Source: an uncultured Lachnospiraceae bacterium | Lineage (GTDB): Bacteria > Bacillota > Clostridia > Lachnospirales > Lachnospiraceae | DNA: 64,000 nt | Direction of reading: 5' to 3' | NCBI GenBank assembly: GCA_902776305.1 | Contig: CACYPS010000003.1 | Span: forward strand, 1 to 64,000 | Shown: positions 56,553 through 64,000 of the stretch, one piece after another | Numbering within the stretch: the first letter of the stretch is position 1 | Layout of the letters: every line of letters begins with the position of its first letter | Notes under the pieces: model-generated | What the model saw: only the letters and a program-made list of their open reading frames with translations | Told to the model about the DNA's origin: nothing | Databases searched by the model: none | Program-made: the position numbers and the translations under genes

Positions 56553-57611
56553 TTACTCCTTCTCCCAGTTCCATGTGTAGGAGGTATAGCGTCCTCCGCT
56601 GATTTTGATGATTTCTCCGTTTTTCAGCATCTCAGCCAATGCCCTTTCCACGGTCTTCTGGCTGATATCCGGGCATTGTCGCATGATCTGCGTCTTTGTG
56701 ATTTTTCCTGTGGTGCTGCGGATGATCTCCCGGACCCTATCAGGCTTGGAAAGTCCTCTTGTGATCAGGATATCCACCCGGGATGCAAACTCCCGATAGG
56801 CTGCGATCACAACACCCAGCATATACCGGACGAAAGGAAGATAATCATTCTCGCCCTCATGCCATCCGGTCGAGCTTTCCTGCAGGACCTCGTAATAGGT
56901 CTCCTTGCTGTCTGCGATCAGTCTTTCGATACTGATATACTTTCCGACGAAGTATCCGGAGCGATACAGAAGCAGCAGCGTGAGCAGACGGCTCATGCGG
57001 CCATTTCCGTCGTTGAAAGGATGGATACAGAGGAAGTCCAGGATAAACATCGGCATCAGCAGAAGAGGATCCAGTTCGGGATCCGTCGAAGCCTCCTGAA
57101 GAGCATTGCAGAGGGCATCCATGGCCTCCGTCGTTTCCCACGCAGGGACCGGCTGGAACCGGACGCGCTTTGTTCCATCGGGCAGTTCCTCTGCGATGAT
57201 GTTATCAGAGTTTTTGAAGCTGCCGCCGATGGCGGAATTGCTGAATTTATAGAGATCCCGGTGCAGCTGCAAGATCATAACCGGCCTGACGGGAATATAG
57301 TCATAGTTTTCATGCACAGTATTCAGCACGTCACGATAACCGGCGATCTCGCGTTCACTACGCCCCTTGGGCGTCGTTTTGTTCATCACGATCTTTTTCA
57401 GCCGGTCGTCGGTGGTAATGATGCCCTCGATACGGTTGGACGCTTCCGTACTCTGAATCTTTGCAATCTCCAGCAGTTCGGCAAGCGCATCCTTCTGTGC
57501 TTCGACAAACAGATTCTGCTGCCCTTTCATTTCATGGATCTGGGCCAGGTAAGACACGATCTCGGGAGACAGCAGCTTCTGGTATTCGTTTTTGTAATTC
57601 AGTGTTCTCAT
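56553..57611 (-). CDS. Fic-domain AMP-transferase, class II
   Basis: A 352-residue Fic protein. The active site HPFNDGNGR (197-205) is complete, and the N-terminal inhibitory motif SNRIEG (58-63, pattern S-x-x-x-E-G/N) blocks ATP binding in class II Fic proteins. A C-terminal winged helix (ITKTQIMRQCPDISQKTVERAL) may bind DNA. It is four bases ahead of hsdM. Fic genes often sit within type I restriction islands in Clostridia. Confidence 0.92.
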   Translation of the reverse strand: MRTLNYKNEYQKLLSPEIVSYLAQIHEMKGQQNLFVEAQKDALAELLEIAKIQSTEASNRIEGIITTDDRLKKIVMNKTTPKGRSEREIAGYRDVLNTVHENYDYIPVRPVMILQLHRDLYKFSNSAIGGSFKNSDNIIAEELPDGTKRVRFQPVPAWETTEAMDALCNALQEASTDPELDPLLLMPMFILDFLCIHPFNDGNGRMSRLLTLLLLYRSGYFVGKYISIERLIADSKETYYEVLQESSTGWHEGENDYLPFVRYMLGVVIAAYREFASRVDILITRGLSKPDRVREIIRSTTGKITKTQIMRQCPDISQKTVERALAEMLKNGEIIKISGGRYTSYTWNWEKE

Positions 57612-57974
57612 TCATTATCCTCTTTTCAGAGCGTAACATAGTCATTTGAATCCATTTTGACACAATTGCATATTACCACATGCCCCGTCAAAAGTCAAGT
57701 TTAATATGGTCATTCAAGGAACAAATGGCTATATTGATAACGGCAATGGCGTTATAGAGTTCTCGTTGGTATTCTATGTAGCCCCTGTCATTTTCATCGA
57801 TGACAGGGGTTCTCCGCTTATTCAGACATCTATCAGGCCTGCGCCAGGAAATCAATCAGTTCTTTTAAGACATATTCTTTCACCTTCTTAATAACATAAT
57901 CATAAAGATCCAGTTGAAGGCCTTCCTGCAATACTCTCCGAGAGCAAAAACCCGCGCCGCTCAATCAGGAAGAT
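57612..57974. other. Gene-free stretch with a strong hairpin
   Basis: No supported gene. CCCCTGTCAT (57782-57791) and ATGACAGGGG (57800-57809) form a perfect 10-bp stem with an 8-base loop; neither strand has a T run after it. The stretch separates the fic gene from the ABC remnant and may hold decayed sequence. Confidence 0.4.
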
Positions 57975-58007
57975 ACAAAAAAGAAGCGCTTCCTAAGAAA
58001 CGCTTCT
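57975..58007 (-). terminator. Intrinsic terminator of the ABC exporter remnant
   Basis: On the minus strand AGAAGCG-loop-CGCTTCT is followed by TTTTTTG. It remains downstream of the truncated exporter gene at 58067, indicating that the original gene ended here. Confidence 0.8.
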
Positions 58008-58066
58008 CAAAAATGATATTGTGCCTATTTGTCGGTTAATGTGCTGGAGTTGCTCTTTTCATGGGA

Positions 58067-58348
58067 TCAGATGCTCCATCCGGCGCTGGCATTCTGCAGC
58101 TGTGTCATGCGTCTGAAAAGGCTATTCTCCTTCGCAAACAGCTCTGCCGGGCTGCCTTCTTCGGCCACCTTGCCGTCCGAAAGAACAACGATCTTATCCG
58201 CCGCTTCCACGGTGCGCATACGGTGAGCGATGACCAGCACCGTTTTTCCGGAGAGCAGTCGTGACAGCGCTCCTTGCACCTTCGTCTCGTTCTCTACGTC
58301 AAGGGAAGCCGTCGCCTCATCCAAGAGCACAATGGGGGCATTCTTCAA
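58067..58348 (-). pseudogene. C-terminal fragment of an ABC exporter ATPase
   Basis: A 93-residue frame starting just after the point where the ABC signature would be: Walker B and D-loop (APIVLLDEATASLDVENE), H-loop VIAHRMRTVE and the C-terminal RMTQLQNAS. The membrane domain, Walker A and signature are absent, and the flanking sequence at 58349 does not continue the family. A deletion remnant of a multidrug or lipid exporter. Confidence 0.85.
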
Positions 58349-58535
58349 TCTGCACCTCTTTCTCCTGGAAGGTCTGTATAACGGGTTATGGCGGCAAGCG
58401 CTGGTTAGCCGCCTCTAACTGACTTTTTATTATATTCCAGGCACGGAAGAAAATCAAGAGGAATGCCGCCTTTTTACAATTCTTGAAGGTCGGCAATAAT
58501 GCCGGACAACTCCTGAAGCACGCATTCAAAAATGG

Positions 58536-58577
58536 ACAAAAAATATAGCGCCATGGACTTGTGATCCTTGGCGCTAT
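58536..58577 (-). terminator. Intrinsic terminator of hcp
   Basis: ATAGCGCCA and TGGCGCTAT form a 9-bp stem; on the minus strand it is followed by ATTTTTTG. It lies about 20 bases after the hcp stop. Nothing else is supported in 58349-58597. Confidence 0.85.
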
Positions 58578-58597
58578 GTACTATAGATATTTCATGT

Positions 58598-60190
58598 TTA
58601 CCCGAGGATAGCCTTCAGGTCCTCCTCCGGGGTTGTCGTCGGGGCAATGTTGTAATGCTCCACCAGATAGTTCAGGACATTCGGTGAGACGAATGCAGGC
58701 AGTGTGGGACCGAGCCGCATGTTCTTGATTCCAAGATATAACAGTGTGAGCAGCACACATACCGCTTTCTGTTCATACCAGGAAAGAATGATAGACAGCG
58801 GCAGATCATTCACACCGCAGCCGAAAGCTTCTGCAAGTGCAACAGCCACCTTTACGGCACCGAAAGCGTCGTTGCACTGCCCCATATCCATGATGCGGGG
58901 CAGACCGCCAATAGTACCAATATCCAGATCGTTGAAACGGAACTTGCCGCAGGCCAGCGTCAGGATGATCGTATCAGCAGGAGCCTGCCTGACAAGCTCG
59001 GTATAGTAATTACGTCCGGGCCTTGCACCGTCGCATCCGCCGACCAGAAAGAAGTGCCTGATTGCACCTGCCTTCACAGCTTCAACGACCTTGTCCGCAA
59101 CCCCGAGGATCGCGCTGTGGCTGAAGCCTGTGGTCACAGTCGTTCCGCCGTTGATGCCTGTAAACTGTGTGTCCTCGCTAAAACCGCCCAATTCGAGAGC
59201 CTTCTCAATAACAGGAGTAAAGTCCTTGTCCTCTCCGATATGTACGATCCCGGGATACGAAACGACCTCCGTCGTAAATACACGATCTTTATAGCTGTCC
59301 TTTGGCGGCATCAGGCAGTTTGTGGTAAACAGGATCGGCGCGGGAAGTTCAGCGAATTCCTTCTGCTGATTCTGCCAGGCAGTTCCGAAGTTACCCTTAA
59401 GGTGAGGATACTTCTTAAGCTCAGGATAACCATGAGCCGGCAGCATCTCCCCGTGAGTATAGATGTTGATGCCTTTATCCTTAGTCTGCTCAAGGAGCTG
59501 CTTCAGATCGTAGAGATCATGGCCGGTGATGACGATGAACGGTCCCTTCTCAACCATAAGGGGAACCGTTGCGGGGACGGGTTTCCCATAGGTATCTGTG
59601 TTGGCTTTGTCCAGCATCCCCATACAGATAAAGTTGACTTCACCGACTTCAAGGACAATGGGCAGAAGCTCATCCATACCCCAGTCCTCGCCGATCGCAA
59701 ACAGAGCTTTGGCAATAAACTCATTCACGCGCTGATCGGAATAGCCCAGAACACCGGCATGATAAGCGTAGGCGGCCATACCACGGACGCCAAACAGAAT
59801 CAACGATTTCAGGCTGCGGATATCCTCGTCGGCATCCCATACCTTCGTCATATCATAATCGTCATTCCTGCCGCAGGGAGAAGCGCATTCGCCGCAGAGG
59901 GGGACGAGCTTTTCTTTTTCCGCATGTACTTCATCAATCAGCGCTTTAAGGGTAACGTCGTTAAAGTTCACGTTGGTGATAGTAGTAAACAGTCCTTTAA
60001 TGAGCAGCTTATAGGTGTTTTCCGTCGGTTGGGTATTGCCGTCCGTTGTACGGGCAAGACCGACCAGAGCACCGGTAAGCTGATCCTGCAGTCCGGCGAT
60101 ATCCGACTTTTTCCCGCAGACACCGGCTTTCGTACAGCCCTTGCCACCTGCAGTCTGTTCACATTGAAAACAAAACATCTGAGTATCCAA
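58598..60190 (-). CDS. hcp: Hydroxylamine reductase (hybrid cluster protein), class I
   Basis: A 530-residue enzyme with a [4Fe-4S] cluster and a hybrid Fe-S-O cluster, reducing hydroxylamine and/or NO in nitrosative stress. The N-terminal cysteines C-x2-C-x8-C-x5-C (7, 10, 19, 25) define the class I type of strict anaerobes. Hybrid-cluster ligands are in CGECASPCGR, FTTNCLMPP and VGGCDGA. A TTG at 60190 follows AGGAGG at the right distance, so it is chosen over the ATG four codons later. The upstream ferredoxin gene ends 13 bases before. Confidence 0.95.
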   Translation of the reverse strand: MDTQMFCFQCEQTAGGKGCTKAGVCGKKSDIAGLQDQLTGALVGLARTTDGNTQPTENTYKLLIKGLFTTITNVNFNDVTLKALIDEVHAEKEKLVPLCGECASPCGRNDDYDMTKVWDADEDIRSLKSLILFGVRGMAAYAYHAGVLGYSDQRVNEFIAKALFAIGEDWGMDELLPIVLEVGEVNFICMGMLDKANTDTYGKPVPATVPLMVEKGPFIVITGHDLYDLKQLLEQTKDKGINIYTHGEMLPAHGYPELKKYPHLKGNFGTAWQNQQKEFAELPAPILFTTNCLMPPKDSYKDRVFTTEVVSYPGIVHIGEDKDFTPVIEKALELGGFSEDTQFTGINGGTTVTTGFSHSAILGVADKVVEAVKAGAIRHFFLVGGCDGARPGRNYYTELVRQAPADTIILTLACGKFRFNDLDIGTIGGLPRIMDMGQCNDAFGAVKVAVALAEAFGCGVNDLPLSIILSWYEQKAVCVLLTLLYLGIKNMRLGPTLPAFVSPNVLNYLVEHYNIAPTTTPEEDLKAILG

Positions 60191-60203
60191 TTGCACTTCC
60201 TCC

Positions 60204-60389
60204 TTATGCTTCTTCGATAGCGCCGACAGGGCAGCCGTCCCTGGCTTCCGCTGCGGCAGCCTCATATTCTGCCGGTACCTCTGATTCAACGGCTTTTGCT
60301 GTGCCCTCACCCGTCATGGAAAAAGCCTCTGGGCATGTCCCTTCACAAAGTCCGCATCCGATGCATTCTTCGTTTACAAAATACTTCAT
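60204..60389 (-). CDS. Monocluster [4Fe-4S] ferredoxin
   Basis: A 61-residue ferredoxin with CIGCGLCEGTCP and a distal DGCPVGAI cysteine; Cys9, 12, 15 and 53 are likely ligands of a single cluster. It is the probable electron donor to Hcp. ATG at 60389 follows GAGAGGAT. It forms a two-gene block with hcp. Confidence 0.93.
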   Translation of the reverse strand: MKYFVNEECIGCGLCEGTCPEAFSMTGEGTAKAVESEVPAEYEAAAAEARDGCPVGAIEEA

Positions 60390-60496
60390 TGTAAAATCCT
60401 CTCATTCTCGGTTTTTCAAGCGGTCAACCCGTAACACTCCCGTACAAATGTCTGAATCCGTGCGCTCAGCTCAGGAAACTTTGCTGTAAAAACGAA

Positions 60497-61171
60497 TCAG
60501 TCCAGGATCCGTCCGTCTCTGGAGATCGTTACGACCTGCCAGGGGATGAACTTGCCGCTTGCCTTAAGCGCATTCTCTGCAGCTCTCTGGAGCACGCTCT
60601 TGATATCATTGTCACGGATGATGGCAGTCAGCTTCTCTGTGTAATCCACCGCATCCAGCTTCGGGCAGCCGATGACTGTGATCCTGCCCTTCATGAAATC
60701 CTCGTGCATATTGGCATAAGCGTAGGCCGTGCAGTCAGCGGCAATCAGAAGCTTCGAGCCGTCGAAGAACGGAGCCTGTGTGGGAAGAAGCTTGATCTGG
60801 CAGGGCCACTGAGCCAGTCTTGATACGGATCTTCCGACTGTGACCGGTTCTTCTTCGCTGCGGTCAAACTGTGCCATACGGGAACCGGGGCAGCCGCTCT
60901 CATGATGTTCATGCTTCATTTCATCCATGGTCTTTTTCTCCTTTGTTTCTTTCACTGCTTTTTCGTCGTATTCGGGAGCTTCCCGTTCTTCAAAAGTGAT
61001 CGCACCGGTGGGACAGCCGGGCAGACAGTCGCCGAAACCGTCACAGAAATTTTCCCGGACCAGCTTAGCTTTGCCATCGATGATGTCGATAGCTCCTTCA
61101 TGGCACGCCTCGGCGCAGAGACCGCAGCCGTTGCATTTCTCTTCGTCTATATGTATGATCTTCCGAATCAT
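60497..61171 (-). CDS. Ferredoxin-type iron-sulfur protein of the hcp operon
   Basis: A 224-residue protein. The first about 65 residues are a 2[4Fe-4S] domain (CNGCGLCAEACHEGAI and CDGFGDCLPGCPTGAI); the second cluster motif has an altered spacing, C-x5-C-x3-CP. The C-terminal half, with KLLIAADCTAYAYAN and ITVIGCPKLDAVDY, resembles proteins regularly found with hcp in Clostridia, possibly for electron transfer or cluster care. ATG at 61171 follows AGGAGG. First gene of the leftward operon controlled from 61196-61278. Confidence 0.88.
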   Translation of the reverse strand: MIRKIIHIDEEKCNGCGLCAEACHEGAIDIIDGKAKLVRENFCDGFGDCLPGCPTGAITFEEREAPEYDEKAVKETKEKKTMDEMKHEHHESGCPGSRMAQFDRSEEEPVTVGRSVSRLAQWPCQIKLLPTQAPFFDGSKLLIAADCTAYAYANMHEDFMKGRITVIGCPKLDAVDYTEKLTAIIRDNDIKSVLQRAAENALKASGKFIPWQVVTISRDGRILD

Positions 61172-61195
61172 TTCTGTTGCCTCCTTCTCTTGTTC

Positions 61196-61278
61196 TGGCA
61201 TCAGTATACACAATGAATTTGAATATTTCTGTATCTGGAGATACACAACTATATATTTTTTGGTGTATAATAGCATCA
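61196..61278. promoter_or_regulatory. Divergent promoters sharing one Crp/Fnr-type operator
   Basis: TGTATCT-GG-AGATACA (61230-61245) is a perfect 7+7 palindrome. Rightward, TATAAT at 61266-61271 puts the start near 61278; leftward, TATACT at 61208-61203 puts it near 61196. The operator centre is about 41 bases from both starts, the classic class II activation position, and both promoters lack a good -35 box. Confidence 0.75.
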
Positions 61279-61300
61279 GAGATTCTTAAGGAGATTCGAT

Positions 61301-61975
61301 ATGGACTATTCTATACTGGAAAAAAGCACGCTGTTTCAGGGAGTGGAGGCATATGTTCTCCGGGGATACCTGGAAGAGACTCCTCATCACATTCAGTGCT
61401 ACGACAAAGAGGAAACGATCTTTCATCTGATGGATCCAGCACTCAGGATCGGTATTATCCTGGAGGGCCGCGTGGAGGCCCAGAAGTCCTTTCCAAACGG
61501 AAGCCAGGTGAACGTCTCAATTCGTATTCCGGGGGAAATAATCGGGCCTGCCGCCGTATTCTCGAAGAGTCAGCGGTACCCCTGCGATATCGTCGCCCTG
61601 GAACCTGCAACGCTTATGATGCTTAGGAAGGAAGATCTCCTGTCACTCATGCAGAAGGATGTGAAGATCCTGCAAAACTTTACGACAGAGATCGCTTCCG
61701 CAACCTATATGCTGCAGCAAAGGCTGGAACTTTTATCCTACAGCGGGATTGCGCAGAAAGCTGCCTTCTGGCTGCTGATGCAGGTCAGACAGACCGGAAA
61801 AACCGCTGTACAGATCCCGGACTCCATGTCCAGATGGGCAATGATCATGAATGTATCAAGACCCTCTCTTCATCGGGAAATGAAGAAGCTGGAAGAAGAA
61901 GGCATCATCCGGTACGAAAGGAAAAACATTTATGTTCTGGATCCGGACGGGCTCCAGGCAGTACTCAGCGAATAG
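61301..61975 (+). CDS. Crp/Fnr-family regulator of the hcp operon
   Basis: A 224-residue regulator with an N-terminal cyclic-nucleotide-type beta barrel (about 15-125), the long dimer helix and a C-terminal Crp helix-turn-helix (SRWAMIMNVSRPSLHREMKKLEEEG). The barrel has few cysteines (one near residue 29, one near 89), so it is not an Fnr iron-sulfur sensor; HcpR-type NO sensing by haem is known in other anaerobes and is a possibility. It is divergent from hcp genes and shares an operator with them. Confidence 0.9.
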   Translation: MDYSILEKSTLFQGVEAYVLRGYLEETPHHIQCYDKEETIFHLMDPALRIGIILEGRVEAQKSFPNGSQVNVSIRIPGEIIGPAAVFSKSQRYPCDIVALEPATLMMLRKEDLLSLMQKDVKILQNFTTEIASATYMLQQRLELLSYSGIAQKAAFWLLMQVRQTGKTAVQIPDSMSRWAMIMNVSRPSLHREMKKLEEEGIIRYERKNIYVLDPDGLQAVLSE

Positions 61976-61993
61976 GCCTGTAATTCGGGCATG

Positions 61994-62030
61994 AAAAAAA
62001 CCCCGGAAACATTGATTTTCCGAGGTTTTT
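61994..62030. terminator. Bidirectional terminator
   Basis: AAAAAACCCCGGAAA and TTTCCGAGGTTTTTT pair with one mismatch and carry A/T runs on both sides, serving the convergent regulator (ends 61975) and rpsI (ends 62051). Confidence 0.9.
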
Positions 62031-62050
62031 TGCATGTTCGTTGGTCTCGA

Positions 62051-62443
62051 TCAGCGCTTGCTGAACTGCGGAGCGCGACGTGCTCCTTTGAGACCGTATT
62101 TCTTTCTCTCCTTCATACGCGGATCACGTGTGAGGTATCCTGCCTTCTTGAGTGTCGGGCGGAAATCTGCATCCATTTTGCAGAGTGCACGTGCAAGTCC
62201 GTGACGGATTGCACCGGCCTGACCTGTATATCCGCCGCCGTGTACGGTAACGATCACATCATACTTGCCAACGCCATCGATTGCTACGAGCGGCTGACGA
62301 ACAACGACCTTCAGTGTCTCCATACCGAAGAAGTCGTCGATATCGCGCTTGTTAATTGTAATCTTGCCATTGCCCGGTGTAAGATAAACTCTAGCTACAG
62401 AGCTCTTTCTTCTACCTGTACCATAAAACTTTTCGCTTGCCAA
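62051..62443 (-). CDS. rpsI: 30S ribosomal protein S9
   Basis: A 130-residue S9. The [14 protein letters not shown] start, the [20 protein letters not shown] core and the C-terminal [16 protein letters not shown], which reaches the ribosomal P site, are all present. It follows rplM by 15 bases, the conserved bacterial pair. Confidence 0.99.
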   Translation of the reverse strand: MASEKFYGTGRRKSSVARVYLTPGNGKITINKRDIDDFFGMETLKVVVRQPLVAIDGVGKYDVIVTVHGGGYTGQAGAIRHGLARALCKMDADFRPTLKKAGYLTRDPRMKERKKYGLKGARRAPQFSKR

Positions 62444-62458
62444 CGTCTTACCCTCCTA

Positions 62459-62893
62459 TCAGAATTTAAGGTCAAGGACTTCCGGTTTCTGAGCTGCCTG
62501 CTCATGTTCCGGACCTGCATAGACATGAAGTTTCGAATACATCTGCTTGCCAAGAGCGCCCTTCGGGAGCATGCCGCGAACTGCGTGCTCGACAACTCTC
62601 TCCGGATGCTTCTCAAGCATCTCACGAAGAGTAGCAGTCTTTACGCCGCCCACATACTCTGAATGACGGAAGTAGATCTTCTGATCCATCTTCTTGCCTG
62701 TGACTTTGATCTTAGCAGCGTTGACAATGATTACATAATCGCCTGTATCAACATGCGGTGTGAAAATCGGCTTCTTTTTGCCTCTGAGAATGGTGGCGAC
62801 TTCTGAAGCCAGATGGCCGAGCGTAACGCCTTCAGCGTCAATCACATACCATTTACGCTCAACTTCATTCGCCTTCGCCATAAATGTGCTCAT
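62459..62893 (-). CDS. rplM: 50S ribosomal protein L13
   Basis: A 144-residue L13: [22 protein letters not shown] at the start, [10 protein letters not shown] and [20 protein letters not shown] in the C-terminal part. First gene of the rplM-rpsI operon; its transcript starts about 240 bases upstream from a consensus promoter and opens with a hairpin (see 63110). Confidence 0.99.
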   Translation of the reverse strand: MSTFMAKANEVERKWYVIDAEGVTLGHLASEVATILRGKKKPIFTPHVDTGDYVIIVNAAKIKVTGKKMDQKIYFRHSEYVGGVKTATLREMLEKHPERVVEHAVRGMLPKGALGKQMYSKLHVYAGPEHEQAAQKPEVLDLKF

Positions 62894-63109
62894 GGATATT
62901 TCCTCCTGATGAAATTGTCAAAATGAATATATACATGGCAGCCTGTCATTCCGGGGCATGGCATGAACTCTGCCTCATCCGTTTTTCCTCCGCAGGAAAT
63001 TCGAATGCCTGCAGGCCGATGCGCTTCCGATTACCTTCTCTTCCACGCTCTTCCTGCTTATATCTTTGATATCCCGATTTGCGAGCTCGGGACTTTTCAT
63101 AAGACATAA

Positions 63110-63137
63110 AAATAACGTGCGGCCGGGAATGCCGCAC
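63110..63137 (-). ncRNA. Candidate L13 leader hairpin
   Basis: GTGCGGC-CATTCCC-GCCGCAC-type stem at the very 5' end of the rplM transcript (minus strand), followed by TTATTTTTATG. Firmicutes rplM mRNAs often begin with an L13-binding leader; position and stem fit, but I did not check the full consensus. The rest of the leader to 62894 shows no gene. Confidence 0.5.
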
Positions 63138-63142
63138 GCACT

Positions 63143-63171
63143 ATTATAAAGAAATCAGAATTTGATGTCAA
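63143..63171 (-). promoter_or_regulatory. Promoter of rplM-rpsI
   Basis: TTGACA (63171-63166), 17 bases, TATAAT (63148-63143): perfect consensus sigma-A promoter with expected start near 63136, right at the leader hairpin. Confidence 0.9.
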
Positions 63172-63245
63172 GTGCCGTTTTTAAAAAATGTAGTTGTGAC
63201 GCAGCTATTGTTACCATTCAGTTGCCTCGTTAATTAGTCAGCAGT

Positions 63246-63434
63246 CCTAAGGCAACGGTATACTATTCAATCGGTAAACATTCGCAGTCCTGCCGAGAAA
63301 CAAAAACCATTGCACTCTGTGTGACCAAGTGTATGCATTAGCGACACGCGGGAACACAGAGTGCAGTTATGGTTTTTCGTTTCGCAAGGCAGGGACAAGA
63401 GTTTACCGATGAATATGTATACCGGTGCCGTAGG
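63246..63434. repeat. Large cruciform element, copy E3
   Basis: Diverged copy of the 2419/2732 elements. Left arm CCTAAGGCAACGGTATAC, ATCGGTAAAC, AGTCC, TTGCACTCTGTG; right arm CACAGAGTGCA, GGACA, GTTTACCGAT, GTATACCGGTGCCGTAGG. Compared with E1, arm bases have changed on both sides so that pairing is kept (CGGGAAAC/GTTTCCCG against CGGTAAAC/GTTTACCG). It lies between the rplM promoter and the next upstream gene. Confidence 0.75.
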
Positions 63435-63586
63435 TTATGCACTTTCTGAGACTCAGCTGAATAGTAACCAGGTATTTTTTATTCTTCATCGCGCAATACT
63501 CGTGACTTCAGTCGTGAGATACGCGCGCAAAGTGAAATCTGGCTTCATCGTGAGTACAATCTCGCGATGAAGATTGAAACACGGTC

Positions 63587-63814
63587 TCAGTATATCGTCC
63601 TGACATCCTCCTCCCTTAGCCCGTAAGTCTTCAGGAACTTCTGAAAAACAGAGTAATCGTTGACCACACTCACCTCGTGCAGCGCACCGCCCTTCCTGTC
63701 CCGGAAGCCCGCCACTTTCTCGCCGGTACATATGCTCGCCCGTATCACCGGCTCGTGCAGTGCCGGGTCATACGGGAACTTTATCTCTTCCGCTTTTTTC
63801 TTTCTTCCAAACAT
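63587..63814 (-). CDS. Small conserved protein of unknown function
   Basis: A 75-residue basic-start protein (MFGRKKKAEEIKFPYDP) with no span. It contains KFLKTYGLREEDVRTIY at the end. I recall similar small proteins next to oxidoreductase genes in Lachnospiraceae, but have no function to assign. It follows the partial oxidoreductase gene by 24 bases. ATG at 63814; another start at 63820 is possible. Confidence 0.6.
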   Translation of the reverse strand: MFGRKKKAEEIKFPYDPALHEPVIRASICTGEKVAGFRDRKGGALHEVSVVNDYSVFQKFLKTYGLREEDVRTIY

Positions 63815-63838
63815 ATGCATTTTCTCCTGTCACTCAGA

Positions 63839-64000
63839 TCACAGCTTCAGCACCTCATTGAACTTCGCATGATCTTTGACCTTAGTTGTCAGCTCTGCAA
63901 GTCTCGTCGTATCTCCGATGAGGATGACGCCTACCAGACGGTTATTTTCAAATGTATACTTTTCGTACTGCTTCTTCCTGTCATCCTTGATCTCAACCGT
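63839..64000 (-). CDS. C-terminal end of an FAD-dependent NAD(P)H oxidoreductase (partial)
   Basis: The last 53 residues of a gene that begins beyond the window. The stretch YEKYTFENNRLVGVILIGDT is the C-terminal signature of pyridine nucleotide-disulfide/rubredoxin reductase-like flavoproteins (usually read as RLVGAVLIGDT). The remaining part is helical. Only family level can be called. Confidence 0.7.
   Translation of the reverse strand, partial: TVEIKDDRKKQYEKYTFENNRLVGVILIGDTTRLAELTTKVKDHAKFNEVLKL

Noticed and set aside
55271..56602. 443-residue plus-strand open frame opposite hsdM
   Set aside because: It is the antisense shadow of a well-supported methyltransferase gene; no start site or family resemblance.
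59054..60220. 388-residue plus-strand open frame opposite hcp
   Set aside because: Antisense shadow of hcp, whose cluster ligands are all in the minus-strand frame.
63361..63570. Small plus-strand gene after element E3
   Set aside because: It starts inside the cruciform right arm, has no ribosome site and shows no conserved features.

Overview
The window looks like chromosome of a strictly anaerobic Gram-positive bacterium of class Clostridia, most likely family Lachnospiraceae. This rests on the style of ribosomal proteins L13 and S9, class I hydroxylamine reductase with ferredoxins, a sortase-built pilus, a preQ1-I riboswitch with queT, a gliding-type (GldAFG-like) ABC system and strong GGAGG ribosome binding sites. 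The species cannot be named from the sequence alone. Most genes from 225 to 16311 and from 44145 to 63820 lie on the minus strand.

Layout. 1-7.1 kb: small membrane protein, ispF, a field of intergenic palindromic repeats, and a four-gene GldAFG-like ABC operon. 7.4-9.9 kb: ACT-domain protein, phenylacetate-CoA ligase family enzyme, and an unknown protein. 10.0-13.9 kb: a nucleoside salvage operon (udp-deoD-deoC-cdd-deoB) that turns (deoxy)nucleosides into bases and sugar phosphates. 14.0-16.3 kb: three small membrane proteins, a rhomboid protease and endonuclease III. 16.4-20.3 kb: another palindrome array, a PTS-IIC-like permease, a ketopantoate reductase-like enzyme, tRNA-Met(CAT), and preQ1 riboswitch-queT. 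20.2-25.4 kb: a condensation-domain remnant, a STAS protein, a MATE transporter fused to an anti-sigma-type kinase domain, and a large L,D-transpeptidase. 25.5-37.6 kb: a pilus locus (class C sortase, backbone pilin, 1792-residue VWA tip protein, dedicated signal peptidase, coiled-coil protein) next to a divergent HTH-receiver regulator and LytS-type kinase. 37.8-44.2 kb: a cobalamin riboswitch followed by a lipoprotein CbiK-type chelatase, a second lipoprotein and a FecBCD-type importer, apparently a cell-surface corrinoid/tetrapyrrole salvage system. 44.1-46.4 kb: a Fur-family regulator with a zinc-type ABC importer (no binding protein here). 46.8-49.8 kb: HMA-like protein, YdcF-like protein, GH1 beta-glucosidase. 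49.9-57.6 kb: a type I restriction-modification island with Fic protein and two extra small genes, in which hsdR is broken inside its DEAH box. 58.0-62.0 kb: an ABC exporter remnant, then hcp and two ferredoxin-type genes divergent from a Crp/Fnr regulator. 62.0-64.0 kb: rpsI-rplM with a strong promoter, a small conserved protein, and the 3' end of an oxidoreductase.

The most unusual content is non-coding. There are at least three dispersed repeat families: arrays of short palindromes with about 73-bp spacing and compensatory base changes; 150-190-bp cruciform elements, also with compensatory changes; and a degenerate roughly 80-bp element. In addition, two unrelated membrane protease genes are each followed by degenerate tandem copies of their own 3' ends. 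All functional calls come from reading motifs by eye; no database search was possible.
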